From an uncultured Cloacibacillus sp. (GTDB taxonomy: Bacteria > Synergistota > Synergistia > Synergistales > Synergistaceae), in NCBI GenBank assembly GCA_900545755.1, contig URAG01000092.1:1-7668 (forward strand): a stretch of DNA of 7,668 bases, read 5' to 3'. Shown here in pieces: positions 1-5,923 of the stretch; the stretch's first letter is position 1, and every line of letters starts with the position of its first letter. Made by a program: the position numbers and the translations under genes. The notes below the pieces were generated by a model. It was not told where the DNA came from, made no database searches, and worked only from the letters and a program-made list of their open reading frames with translations.

Positions 1-877
1 CTTCTTCGCCGTCGAGCGCTATGGCGGAGAAGCGCTTTATGTCTTCGGTTATGAATTTATCCTTATGATAGACTAGCGAGAAAGTCCTGTCCCATTCGCC
101 GTCCGCGCGGCAGATTGCGCGCACGGAGCCGCTTTTGAGATGCGGCGCGAGCAGCCGCACAGAGGCGACACCGATACAGCCCTCCTCAACCACCGCTCGC
201 AGCGTCGAGTCGAAACATGCGACCTCCCACTTCACTTTTATCCTGCGTCCGTGTTCCTCCATGAAATTTTCGAAGATTTCGCGCGTTCCGCTCCCTCTCT
301 CGCGCAACACGAAAGGTTCTCCGCACAACTCGTCGAGCGTAACGGCTGCGCGTGCTGCGAACGTGTGCGATGCGGAACAGAAAAGCGCGACGTAGTCGTC
401 GCGGCAGTGGAACGATACCAAGTCTTTGCTGCGCACACGCCCCTCTACGACGGCTGCGTCGAGCTCAGATGCCAGCAACATCCGCTCAATCGTCTGCGTG
501 TTGTTGACGTAGCTGTAGATCTCCGTCTCCGGCCTTGCCTCGCCGAAGCGTTTTACAAGCGACGGCATGAGGCACATGCCAACAGTCACGGATGAGCCTA
601 TGCGGAGCCTATCCAGCCTCTTGTCCGGCGACATGTCGTACTCCAGCCTCTCGTAGGCCCCCATGACCTCCTTAGCGTGCGAGAACAGCCTGCGCCCTTC
701 ATCAGTGATGTAAAGTCTCCTCGACAGCCGATCAAAGAGCCTCGCAGCATAAAAATCCTCAAGCTCCTTTATGAGCTGGCTCACCGTAGGCTGCGCGAGA
801 TGGCACTCGCGTGCCGCCGCGCTGACCGAGCCGCACTCAGCGACCTTGATAAATACCCTCAGATGATGAAGCGTCAT
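1..877 (-). CDS. LysR-type transcriptional regulator, YeiE/CysB-like (C-terminus cut by window edge)
   Basis: The reverse strand is open from an ATG at 877-875 to base 1, giving 292 residues without a stop. GGAGG lies 7 bases upstream of the ATG. Residues 1-60 form a LysR winged helix-turn-helix (MTLHHLRVF start; SVSAAAREC then AQPTVSQLIKELE around 17-40; LFDR at 47-50). Residues 90-292 are the substrate-binding-like effector domain. Residues 191-200 read LRERGSGTRE, which from memory matches the same region of E. coli YeiE. YeiE is about 293 residues, so very little should be missing here. E. coli yeiE is a neighbour of yeiH, and YeiE has been reported to respond to sulfite. Here the gene is divergent from a sulfite reductase operon and near a yeiH homologue, so a sulfite- or sulfur-sensing activator is likely. 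LysR family is near certain; the ligand is inferred. Confidence 0.93.
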   Translation of the reverse strand, partial: MTLHHLRVFIKVAECGSVSAAARECHLAQPTVSQLIKELEDFYAARLFDRLSRRLYITDEGRRLFSHAKEVMGAYERLEYDMSPDKRLDRLRIGSSVTVGMCLMPSLVKRFGEARPETEIYSYVNNTQTIERMLLASELDAAVVEGRVRSKDLVSFHCRDDYVALFCSASHTFAARAAVTLDELCGEPFVLRERGSGTREIFENFMEEHGRRIKVKWEVACFDSTLRAVVEEGCIGVASVRLLAPHLKSGSVRAICRADGEWDRTFSLVYHKDKFITEDIKRFSAIALDGEE

Positions 878-916
878 GCTCCTGCCTCCGTTATATAGCG
901 TTTTTCTATGAGTTTA

Positions 917-922
917 ATTATA
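917..922 (-). promoter_or_regulatory. Possible -10 box for the leftward LysR gene
   Basis: The reverse strand reads TATAAT at 922-917, about 40 bases before the LysR start codon. No good -35 is visible (TTTAAT at a 17-base spacing). It lies inside the dyad region that also serves the rightward promoter, so autoregulation by the LysR protein, common in the family, is plausible. Confidence 0.3.
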
Positions 923-926
923 TTTT

Positions 927-941
927 ATTATGTTTGATAAT
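927..941. promoter_or_regulatory. Candidate LysR operator, ATTAT-N5-ATAAT
   Basis: ATTATGTTTGATAAT is a perfect 5-bp dyad with a 5-base centre. It contains T-N11-A (T928, A940), the classic LysR box form. A 13 of 15 identical copy lies at 3707-3721 in front of yeiH, and both copies stand 13 bases before a TATAAT box. The site covers the -35 region, so it could be an activation site or a repressor site. Confidence 0.55.
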
Positions 942-960
942 TAAAGAAATGGCATATAAT
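932..960 (+). promoter_or_regulatory. Promoter of the sulfur operon
   Basis: A consensus -10 TATAAT lies at 955-960. The -35 is poor: GTTTGA at 932-937 with a 17-base spacer, or TTGATA at 934-939 with a 15-base spacer. A weak -35 overlapped by a dyad operator fits a regulated promoter. Transcription would start near 967, leaving a leader of about 36 bases. Confidence 0.6.
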
Positions 961-1002
961 TAATGCATCTGATATCTGAATTTCAACGAAGGATGTGACA
1001 AC

Positions 1003-2634
1003 ATGAAAATCCTTGTAATCGGAGGAGTTGCGGCGGGAACCAAAACGGCGGCGAAGCTCAAGCGCGAGGACCGTTCCGCAGAGGTGACGGTGTTAGCGAA
1101 AGATAAAGATATTTCCTACGCCGGCTGCGGACTGCCTTACTATGTCGGTGGAGTGATCGCCGACAAGGCGTCGCTCATAGTCAACACCCCCGCGAAATTC
1201 TCTGCGCTCACAGGCGCGAAGGTGCTCACCGGCAAGGAGGCCGTTGCGCTCGACCGGGCCGCAAAGACCGTGACAGCGTCAGACCTCGAGACCGGCGAAC
1301 GGAGCGTCTACGGCTACGACAAGCTGGTGATATCGGTCGGAGCGTCGCCGATTGTTCCAAAGCTTCCTGGCACGGAGCTCAAAAACGTCTTCGTTATGAG
1401 AAAGCCAGAGGATGCTATAGCGCTGCGTGAACTGCTCGAAACGGGCGAAGTTAAGCGCGCCGTGGTCTGCGGCGCGGGCTTCATCGGCCTTGAGGTTGCC
1501 GAGAACCTCGCGGCTAAGGGCGTCAAGGTCTCAGTGATAGACATGGCGGATCAGATACTACCCGGTTTCGACCCGGAGGTTGCGGCCTACGTAGAACGCA
1601 AGCTCGCCGACAGCGGCATCGTCTGCTTCACCGGGACGAAGCTAGAAGGCATAGAGGGGACCGATAAGGTTGAAAAGGTGCTGACGAGCCGCCGCGGCAT
1701 GAAAGCCGACGCCGTCGTGCTCGCGCTCGGTATAAAGCCGAATACGGCGTTCCTGCGCGAAAGCGGCCTTGAAATGGCACCTAACGGCACACTCAAGGTC
1801 GACAGCGCGATGCGCACTAATGATCCGGACATATACGCCGCGGGTGACTGCGTGACGGTCTGCAACAGAATCACAGGCGGGCCTGCGTGGTCACCGATGG
1901 GCTCGTCCGCTAACATCGAAGGCCGCATAGCAGCGAAGAATATCGCTGGGGGCAGCGAAAGTTACAAGGGCGTCCTCGGCACTGGCGTCTGCAAGCTGCC
2001 AGGCCTCAACGTCGGGCGCACCGGCCTCACAGAGGCCGCGGCGAAGGCCGCAGGATACGACGTCGTTACCGTCACAGCCGTGGTCGACGACAAAGCGCAT
2101 TATTATCCTGGCGCGTCGAACTTCATCGTCAAGATGATAGCCGACCGCAAGAGCGGTAAATTCCTCGGGATGCAGACGCTCGGCCCAGGCGCTGTCGACA
2201 AGATGACAGACATCGCTGCTATGGCGATATCGATGAACGCGACGCTAGCCGACCTGGAAAACCTCGACCTTGCGTACGCGCCGCCATTCTCGACCGCGAT
2301 ACATCCCTTCGTCCAGATGGTGAACATCATGCTGAACAAGCTTACTGGCGCGCTCGATTCTTTCACCCCAGCGGAATTCGCCGCAGGAGCCGCTGAGGGC
2401 TACAGGCTCATCGACACATCGATACTGCCGTCTCTGCCCAGCCTCCCGTACCTAGACTACACGAAGGTAGACGAAAGCTTTGACGGGTACGCGAAGGACG
2501 AGAAGTTGCTATTCATATGCGCGAAGGGGAAGCGCGCTTACCTGACGCAGAACAAGCTCAAGTCTTTCGGCTACACTGCGACGAAGGTGCTCGAGGGAGG
2601 ACACACCTTCAACGAAATAGAGACAGAAGAATAG
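1003..2634 (+). CDS. FAD/NAD(P)H-dependent CoA-disulfide (polysulfide) reductase with C-terminal rhodanese domain
   Basis: This 543-residue protein has the CoADR-Rhd architecture. The N-terminal FAD site is GGVAAG (7-12). The redox cysteine is Cys42 in SYAGCGLPYY, the single-cysteine active site of the CoA-disulfide reductase/NADH oxidase group. The NAD(P)H site is GAGFIG (157-162), and AAGDC (279-283) is the second FAD motif. YAPPFSTAIHP, at about 425, opens the dimerisation domain. The tail from about 465 is a rhodanese-like domain with Cys506 in the loop CAKGKR and a closing VLEGG. Known relatives reduce CoA disulfide, CoA persulfide and polysulfide, for example the Shewanella loihica NADH-dependent enzyme. 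The rhodanese part looks short, without a clear D-x-R motif at its start. GAAGGA sits 9 bases before the ATG. It is the first gene of an operon with the sulfite reductase gene. Family is firm; physiological substrate is inferred. Confidence 0.92.
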   Translation: MKILVIGGVAAGTKTAAKLKREDRSAEVTVLAKDKDISYAGCGLPYYVGGVIADKASLIVNTPAKFSALTGAKVLTGKEAVALDRAAKTVTASDLETGERSVYGYDKLVISVGASPIVPKLPGTELKNVFVMRKPEDAIALRELLETGEVKRAVVCGAGFIGLEVAENLAAKGVKVSVIDMADQILPGFDPEVAAYVERKLADSGIVCFTGTKLEGIEGTDKVEKVLTSRRGMKADAVVLALGIKPNTAFLRESGLEMAPNGTLKVDSAMRTNDPDIYAAGDCVTVCNRITGGPAWSPMGSSANIEGRIAAKNIAGGSESYKGVLGTGVCKLPGLNVGRTGLTEAAAKAAGYDVVTVTAVVDDKAHYYPGASNFIVKMIADRKSGKFLGMQTLGPGAVDKMTDIAAMAISMNATLADLENLDLAYAPPFSTAIHPFVQMVNIMLNKLTGALDSFTPAEFAAGAAEGYRLIDTSILPSLPSLPYLDYTKVDESFDGYAKDEKLLFICAKGKRAYLTQNKLKSFGYTATKVLEGGHTFNEIETEE

Positions 2635-2649
2635 AAAAGAGGAAGAAAA

Positions 2650-3603
2650 GTGGAGAACGGACTCGTAACCGCTGCGGAGGAAAAATCTGTAAAAGCGCTG
2701 GGTTTTCTTAGAAACAAGGGGACGAACAACTTTTCAGCGCGAGTTATCACCGTCAACGGAAAGCTGACGGCTGAGCAGTTCGCATGCCTAGCTGAGGCGG
2801 CGAAGCTCTACGGCAACGGAGTCGTGACGCTCACGACTCGCCAGACGGTAGAGTGCCAGGGAATCCCATTTGATAAAATAGATGAGTTCCGCGCCTTCAT
2901 TGCGAAGGCCGGCCTCGAAACTGGCGGCACTGGATCGAAGGTGCGCCCCGTTGTATCATGCAAGGGGACGACCTGCCAGTACGGCCTGATCGACAGCTTC
3001 GCCGTCTCACAGGAGATTCACGAGCGCTTCTACACGGGCTACCGCCAGGTGCGGCTGCCGCACAAGTTCAAAATAGCTGTGGGCGGGTGTCCGAATAATT
3101 GTGTCAAGCCCGACCTCAACGACGTCGGCATCATAGGACAGCTGGTTCCTGAGTTTGACGAGGACTGCTGCAACGGCTGCAAGAAGTGTTCAGTAGAGGC
3201 CGCCTGTCCGATAGGAGCCGCGAAGCTTAAAGACGGGCTGTTAGAGATAGACCGTGACAAATGCAACAACTGCGGACACTGCATTGGGAAATGCCACTTC
3301 GACGCAGTGACTGAGGGAACGCACGGCTACAAGATATACATCGGCGGACGCTGGGGTAAATCGACGGCGACCGGCCGTGCGCTTTCTAAGGTCTTTCCAA
3401 CTAAGGAAGAGGCTCTTGAAACGATAGAGAAGGCGATACTGCTGTTCCGCGAGCAGGGCAAGACCGGAGAGCGTTTTTCGCAGACGATAGCGCGCCTAGG
3501 TTTCGACTATATCGAGAAAGAACTGCTTGAAGGCGACATCATGTCGCGCAAGCAGCAGATACTTGATGCAGAGCTGCATCTGACAGGCGGCGCTACCTGC
3601 TAG
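2650..3603 (+). CDS. Siroheme/4Fe-4S sulfite reductase family protein (AsrC-like) with 2x[4Fe-4S] ferredoxin domain
   Basis: The 317-residue protein starts with GTG; GAGGA ends 6 bases upstream, and the start is 15 bases after the previous stop. Residues 17-75 are a nitrite/sulfite reductase ferredoxin-like half-domain with TLTTRQT (60-66). The siroheme/4Fe-4S ligands are Cys104, Cys109, Cys147 and Cys151 (CKGTTC, GGCPNNC). LPHKFK carries Lys139 and Lys141, matching the sulfite-binding lysines of E. coli SiRHP LPRKFK. Residues 174-215 are a two-cluster ferredoxin insert (C174, C177, C180, C186; C205, C208, C211, C215). The size is close to AsrC of Salmonella (about 337), which reduces sulfite to sulfide in the cytoplasm, but no AsrA or AsrB partner is in the window. 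The first ligand pair is C-x4-C, not the C-x5-C of SiRHP. Substrate is probably sulfite; nitrite or another oxyanion cannot be excluded. Confidence 0.9.
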   Translation: MENGLVTAAEEKSVKALGFLRNKGTNNFSARVITVNGKLTAEQFACLAEAAKLYGNGVVTLTTRQTVECQGIPFDKIDEFRAFIAKAGLETGGTGSKVRPVVSCKGTTCQYGLIDSFAVSQEIHERFYTGYRQVRLPHKFKIAVGGCPNNCVKPDLNDVGIIGQLVPEFDEDCCNGCKKCSVEAACPIGAAKLKDGLLEIDRDKCNNCGHCIGKCHFDAVTEGTHGYKIYIGGRWGKSTATGRALSKVFPTKEEALETIEKAILLFREQGKTGERFSQTIARLGFDYIEKELLEGDIMSRKQQILDAELHLTGGATC

Positions 3604-3628
3604 CACTTATGCTGTAAAACTGGAACGA

Positions 3629-3659
3629 AGCGGAAGGGCTGCGCCCCTTCCGCTTTTTT
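3629..3659 (+). terminator. Intrinsic terminator of the sulfur operon
   Basis: A perfect 10-bp stem (AGCGGAAGGG with CCCTTCCGCT), a 6-base loop CTGCGC and a run of six T. It lies 25 bases after the sulfite reductase stop and separates the operon from yeiH. Confidence 0.93.
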
Positions 3660-3706
3660 CGCGCCTCATATTATATTGTAAAAATCTATGTTATATATAA
3701 AAATTT

Positions 3707-3721
3707 ATTATTTTTAATAAT
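3707..3721. promoter_or_regulatory. Second copy of the ATTAT-N5-ATAAT operator, upstream of yeiH
   Basis: ATTATTTTTAATAAT is a perfect dyad and matches the element at 927-941 at 13 of 15 positions (consensus ATTATNTTTNATAAT). Three further T precede both copies. It ends 13 bases before TATAAT, exactly as in the sulfur operon promoter. This suggests the same regulator acts at both. The surrounding DNA is very AT-rich, which weakens the case somewhat. Confidence 0.55.
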
Positions 3722-3740
3722 ATATAGTGGGCGCTATAAT
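3712..3740 (+). promoter_or_regulatory. yeiH promoter
   Basis: Consensus -10 TATAAT at 3735-3740. The -35 is weak: TTTTAA at 3712-3717 with a 17-base spacer, or TTAATA at 3714-3719 with a 15-base spacer. The preceding gene ends in a strong terminator, so yeiH needs its own promoter. Confidence 0.6.
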
Positions 3741-3777
3741 CGCCGCGTAATGAGAAAAACCTTGGGGGAATATTGCA

Positions 3778-4743
3778 ATGGGAAACAACGGCTCTTTTCT
3801 TGAACGGACGGCTGGGAACAAATACTTCTGGTTCGCCGCTGCGGCTGCTCTTTCAGTTATAACTCCTAACCCTGCGGTCGGTCTCGCGCTCGGCCTCGCC
3901 ATCGCGCTGACGGTAGGCAATCCTGCGCAGAAGGATACGTCCGCGGCGTCGAAGAAGCTTTTGCAGCTTTCGGTTATAATGCTCGGCTTCGGCATGAGAT
4001 TTGACGCGGTGCTGAAGGTAGGCTTCGCCTCTTTGTGGGTGACGCTGATTTCGATTTCCGCGACTCTCGTGATAGGCTCTATGCTCGGCAAATTCTTCGG
4101 TATAGAGCGCAAGCTCGCCGTCCTCCTCAGCTCCGGCACCGCGATATGCGGCGGCTCGGCGATAGCCGCGATGGCCCCAGCGATCTCGGCGTCGAGCGTA
4201 GAGACCGGCGTCGCCATGGCTGTCATCTTCCTGCTCAACGGTATAGCGCTATTCCTTTTCCCGCCGCTCGGTCATCTCATCGGGCTCACACAGGAGCAGT
4301 TCGGCTTCTGGGCGGCGCTTGCGATACACGACACGAGCAGCGTCGTCGGCGCGGCCTCGATTTACGGCGCGGCGGCGCTCGCGATAGGAGCGACGGTAAA
4401 GCTCACGCGCGCGTTGTGGATTTTGCCGGTCTCCTATCTTGGAGCGCGCCTCGCTAAGTCGGATGCGAAGGCGAAGTTCCAGTGGTTCCTGCTAGGCTTC
4501 CTGCTCGCTGCGCTTGTGCGTTCGCTCGCGCCGCAGTTCGAAACGCTTTGGGACATTGGCTCGCTCGTCGGCAAACACATGATGACGGGGACGCTCTTCC
4601 TGATAGGCGGCGGCCTTGGACGCGCGGAGCTTAAAAAGATAGGGGCTAAGCCGCTTGTCATGGCGGCCGTCCTATGGGCGGTAATATCCTGCCTCAGCCT
4701 CGCCGCCGTAAAGCTCGGCTTCATGCCCGTTCTTGCGCTCTAG
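3778..4743 (+). CDS. yeiH: YeiH-family integral membrane protein, putative sulfite/sulfate exporter
   Basis: The 321-residue protein is hydrophobic along its length, with roughly nine to ten membrane segments (for example around 16-46, 85-104, 143-163, 176-203, 207-223, 236-250 and 292-313). Family signatures include GFGMRFD (70-76), GTAICGGSAIAA (120-131), FLLNGIALFLFPPLGH (151-166) and AIHDTSSVVGAA (182-193). It is slightly shorter than E. coli YeiH (about 349). The family is annotated as putative sulfate exporter; sulfite export has been proposed from its link to YeiE, but transport is not proven for this protein. GGGGGA sits 8 bases before the ATG. It stands alone between two terminators, and its promoter shares an operator-like element with the upstream sulfur operon. 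That suggests it removes excess sulfite or sulfate made or met by that pathway. Family certain; substrate inferred. Confidence 0.9.
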   Translation: MGNNGSFLERTAGNKYFWFAAAAALSVITPNPAVGLALGLAIALTVGNPAQKDTSAASKKLLQLSVIMLGFGMRFDAVLKVGFASLWVTLISISATLVIGSMLGKFFGIERKLAVLLSSGTAICGGSAIAAMAPAISASSVETGVAMAVIFLLNGIALFLFPPLGHLIGLTQEQFGFWAALAIHDTSSVVGAASIYGAAALAIGATVKLTRALWILPVSYLGARLAKSDAKAKFQWFLLGFLLAALVRSLAPQFETLWDIGSLVGKHMMTGTLFLIGGGLGRAELKKIGAKPLVMAAVLWAVISCLSLAAVKLGFMPVLAL

Positions 4744-4780
4744 CGGAGGTTTCCCGCAGCCGCATAAATACGCCTGACCG

Positions 4781-4829
4781 CGCCGCGCCTGACGGAGCTT
4801 TTCCGTGACGGCGCGGCGTTTTTGTTTTT
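4781..4829 (+). terminator. Intrinsic terminator after yeiH
   Basis: CGCCGCGCC (4781-4789) pairs perfectly with GGCGCGGCG (4810-4818). An inner helix ACGGA/TCCGT lies beyond a small internal loop. TTTTTGTTTTT follows directly. It lies about 40 bases after the yeiH stop and isolates the second LysR gene. Confidence 0.9.
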
Positions 4830-4834
4830 CACGC

Positions 4835-4843
4835 TGTTATAAT
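4835..4843 (+). promoter_or_regulatory. Extended -10 promoter of the second LysR gene
   Basis: TGTTATAAT matches the extended -10 form TGNTATAAT. No -35 is found at the proper distance, because that position is filled by the GC-rich terminator arm and its T-run. Extended -10 promoters can work without a -35. The predicted start leaves a leader of about 40 bases. Confidence 0.55.
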
Positions 4844-4889
4844 AAAAGTAAAAAAAGAAACGGAATTTATCGGGCGAGGAGGTGCGGAG

Positions 4890-5804
4890 ATGGAACTTAA
4901 GGCGATGCGGTATTTTCTGGCCGCGGCGAACGGCGGGAACATAACGAAGGCAGCTGAAGACCTGTGCATCTCGCAGCCGGCGCTGAGCCGCAGCCTCGCG
5001 CAGCTCGAAGAGGAGCTCGGCGCGCGGCTTTTCGTCCGCAGCGTACACGGCATAGAGCTGACGAAGGAGGGGCAGATGTTCAAAAGGCGCTGCGCCGAGG
5101 TTATGGAGCTCGTGAACAAGACGCGAAGCGAGCTTCGCCAGTGCATCCGGGAAAAGCCGCTCATTGGCGAAATCTCGATAGGTGCCGGCGAGCTTGCCGC
5201 AGTCAACGCGCTTGCCGAATATATGGGAATTTTCTCAAAGCGTCACCCGCATGTCAGCTTCAACCTATACACGGGCAGCGCCGACCACATAAAGGACATG
5301 ATAGACAGTGGAGTCTCCGACGCCGGGCTGCTGCTTGAGCCGGTCGATATGGAAAAGCATGATTTCATCAGGCTGGGGCATATACGCGAAAAATGGGTCG
5401 CGCTGATTCCGCCGCAGTTCCCGATTGCGCGCCGCCCCTCGGTCACTCCGGAAGAGCTTGCCCGGTATCCCGTCATCATGGTGCGGCGCATCGGGGTGCG
5501 CGGTGTGCTGGAAAACTGGTTCGGCGAGTATTATAAAAATCTCCGCGTTACGTTCACGAGCAACCTCAGCACCAACGCGGCGCACCTTGTGCGCCGCGGC
5601 CTCGGATGCGCTCTCGTCATAGAGGGCTCCGTCGCGCACTGGGACGAAGCCTCCGTCTGCCGCAGGCCGCTGTCGCCGGAGCTTTACTCCACGAGCGTAC
5701 TTGCGTGGAAGCGGGGACAGCCCCTGTCGCCCGCGGTGGAAAAGTTCGTTGCGGGCGCGCGTATGCATTTCAGGCATTGCGGCGGCATAAAAGGCAAGTA
5801 TTAG
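4890..5804 (+). CDS. LysR-type transcriptional regulator
   Basis: A full-length 304-residue LysR protein. Residues 1-60 hold the winged helix-turn-helix (MELKAMRYFLAAANGG; ITKAAEDLCISQPALSRSLAQLE; LGARLFVR), followed by a linker helix to about 90. The effector-binding domain spans about 93-290. AGGAGGTG ends 5 bases before the ATG, a very strong ribosome site for a regulator. It lacks the LRERGSGTRE signature of the first LysR protein, so it likely senses something else. Downstream and in the same direction lie two exported flavodoxin genes, 119 bases away; it may control them, although LysR genes more often stand divergent from their targets. No ATTAT-N5-ATAAT element is present at its own promoter. 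Family sure; target and ligand unknown. Confidence 0.93.
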   Translation: MELKAMRYFLAAANGGNITKAAEDLCISQPALSRSLAQLEEELGARLFVRSVHGIELTKEGQMFKRRCAEVMELVNKTRSELRQCIREKPLIGEISIGAGELAAVNALAEYMGIFSKRHPHVSFNLYTGSADHIKDMIDSGVSDAGLLLEPVDMEKHDFIRLGHIREKWVALIPPQFPIARRPSVTPEELARYPVIMVRRIGVRGVLENWFGEYYKNLRVTFTSNLSTNAAHLVRRGLGCALVIEGSVAHWDEASVCRRPLSPELYSTSVLAWKRGQPLSPAVEKFVAGARMHFRHCGGIKGKY

Positions 5805-5848
5805 ACTATGCCGCTCCTCCGTTCTAAAATCTAATAGCCGGCCGAAAA

Positions 5849-5879
5849 GGAGGCGTCCCGCGCGGAGCGGGACGTTTCC
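5849..5879 (+). terminator. Hairpin between the LysR and flavodoxin genes; weak terminator or attenuator
   Basis: CGTCCCGC (5854-5861) pairs with GCGGGACG (5867-5874) around a 5-base loop. GGAGG/TTTCC pairs (with two G-U) could extend the stem to 13 bp. Only three T follow, so termination may be incomplete. The rest of the 119-base gap has a possible -10 TAAAAT at 5825-5830 with no convincing -35. Confidence 0.45.
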
Positions 5880-5923
5880 GCATATATTGCCGCCATTTGC
5901 GGACGAAAGGATGCTGTTACGGG

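Larger units (their letters stand above)
913..945. repeat. Perfect 9-bp inverted repeat in the divergent promoter region
   Basis: TTTAATTAT (913-921) and ATAATTAAA (937-945) are exact reverse complements separated by 15 bases. The stretch also carries ATTAT at 917 and 927 and ATAAT at 937, stepping by 10 bp, about one helical turn, plus another ATAAT at 956. This would suit a multimeric LysR protein binding one face of the DNA. AT-richness raises the chance of accidental symmetry. Confidence 0.5.

Noticed and set aside
140..595. Forward open frame of about 151 codons in the left part
   Set aside because: It is the opposite strand of the leftward LysR gene, whose translation matches the family from start to window edge.
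3714..4238. Reverse-strand open frame of about 174 codons opposite yeiH
   Set aside because: The yeiH strand has strong family motifs, a promoter and a ribosome site; the reverse translation shows none.
4771..4795. Imperfect direct repeat around CCTGAC next to the yeiH terminator
   Set aside because: Too short and partly within the terminator stem; no sign of an attachment site or insertion.
5897..5923. Upstream TTG start for the first flavodoxin
   Set aside because: It would place MRTKGCCYG before a complete signal peptide and has no ribosome site; the ATG at 5924 gives a normal MKK signal sequence.
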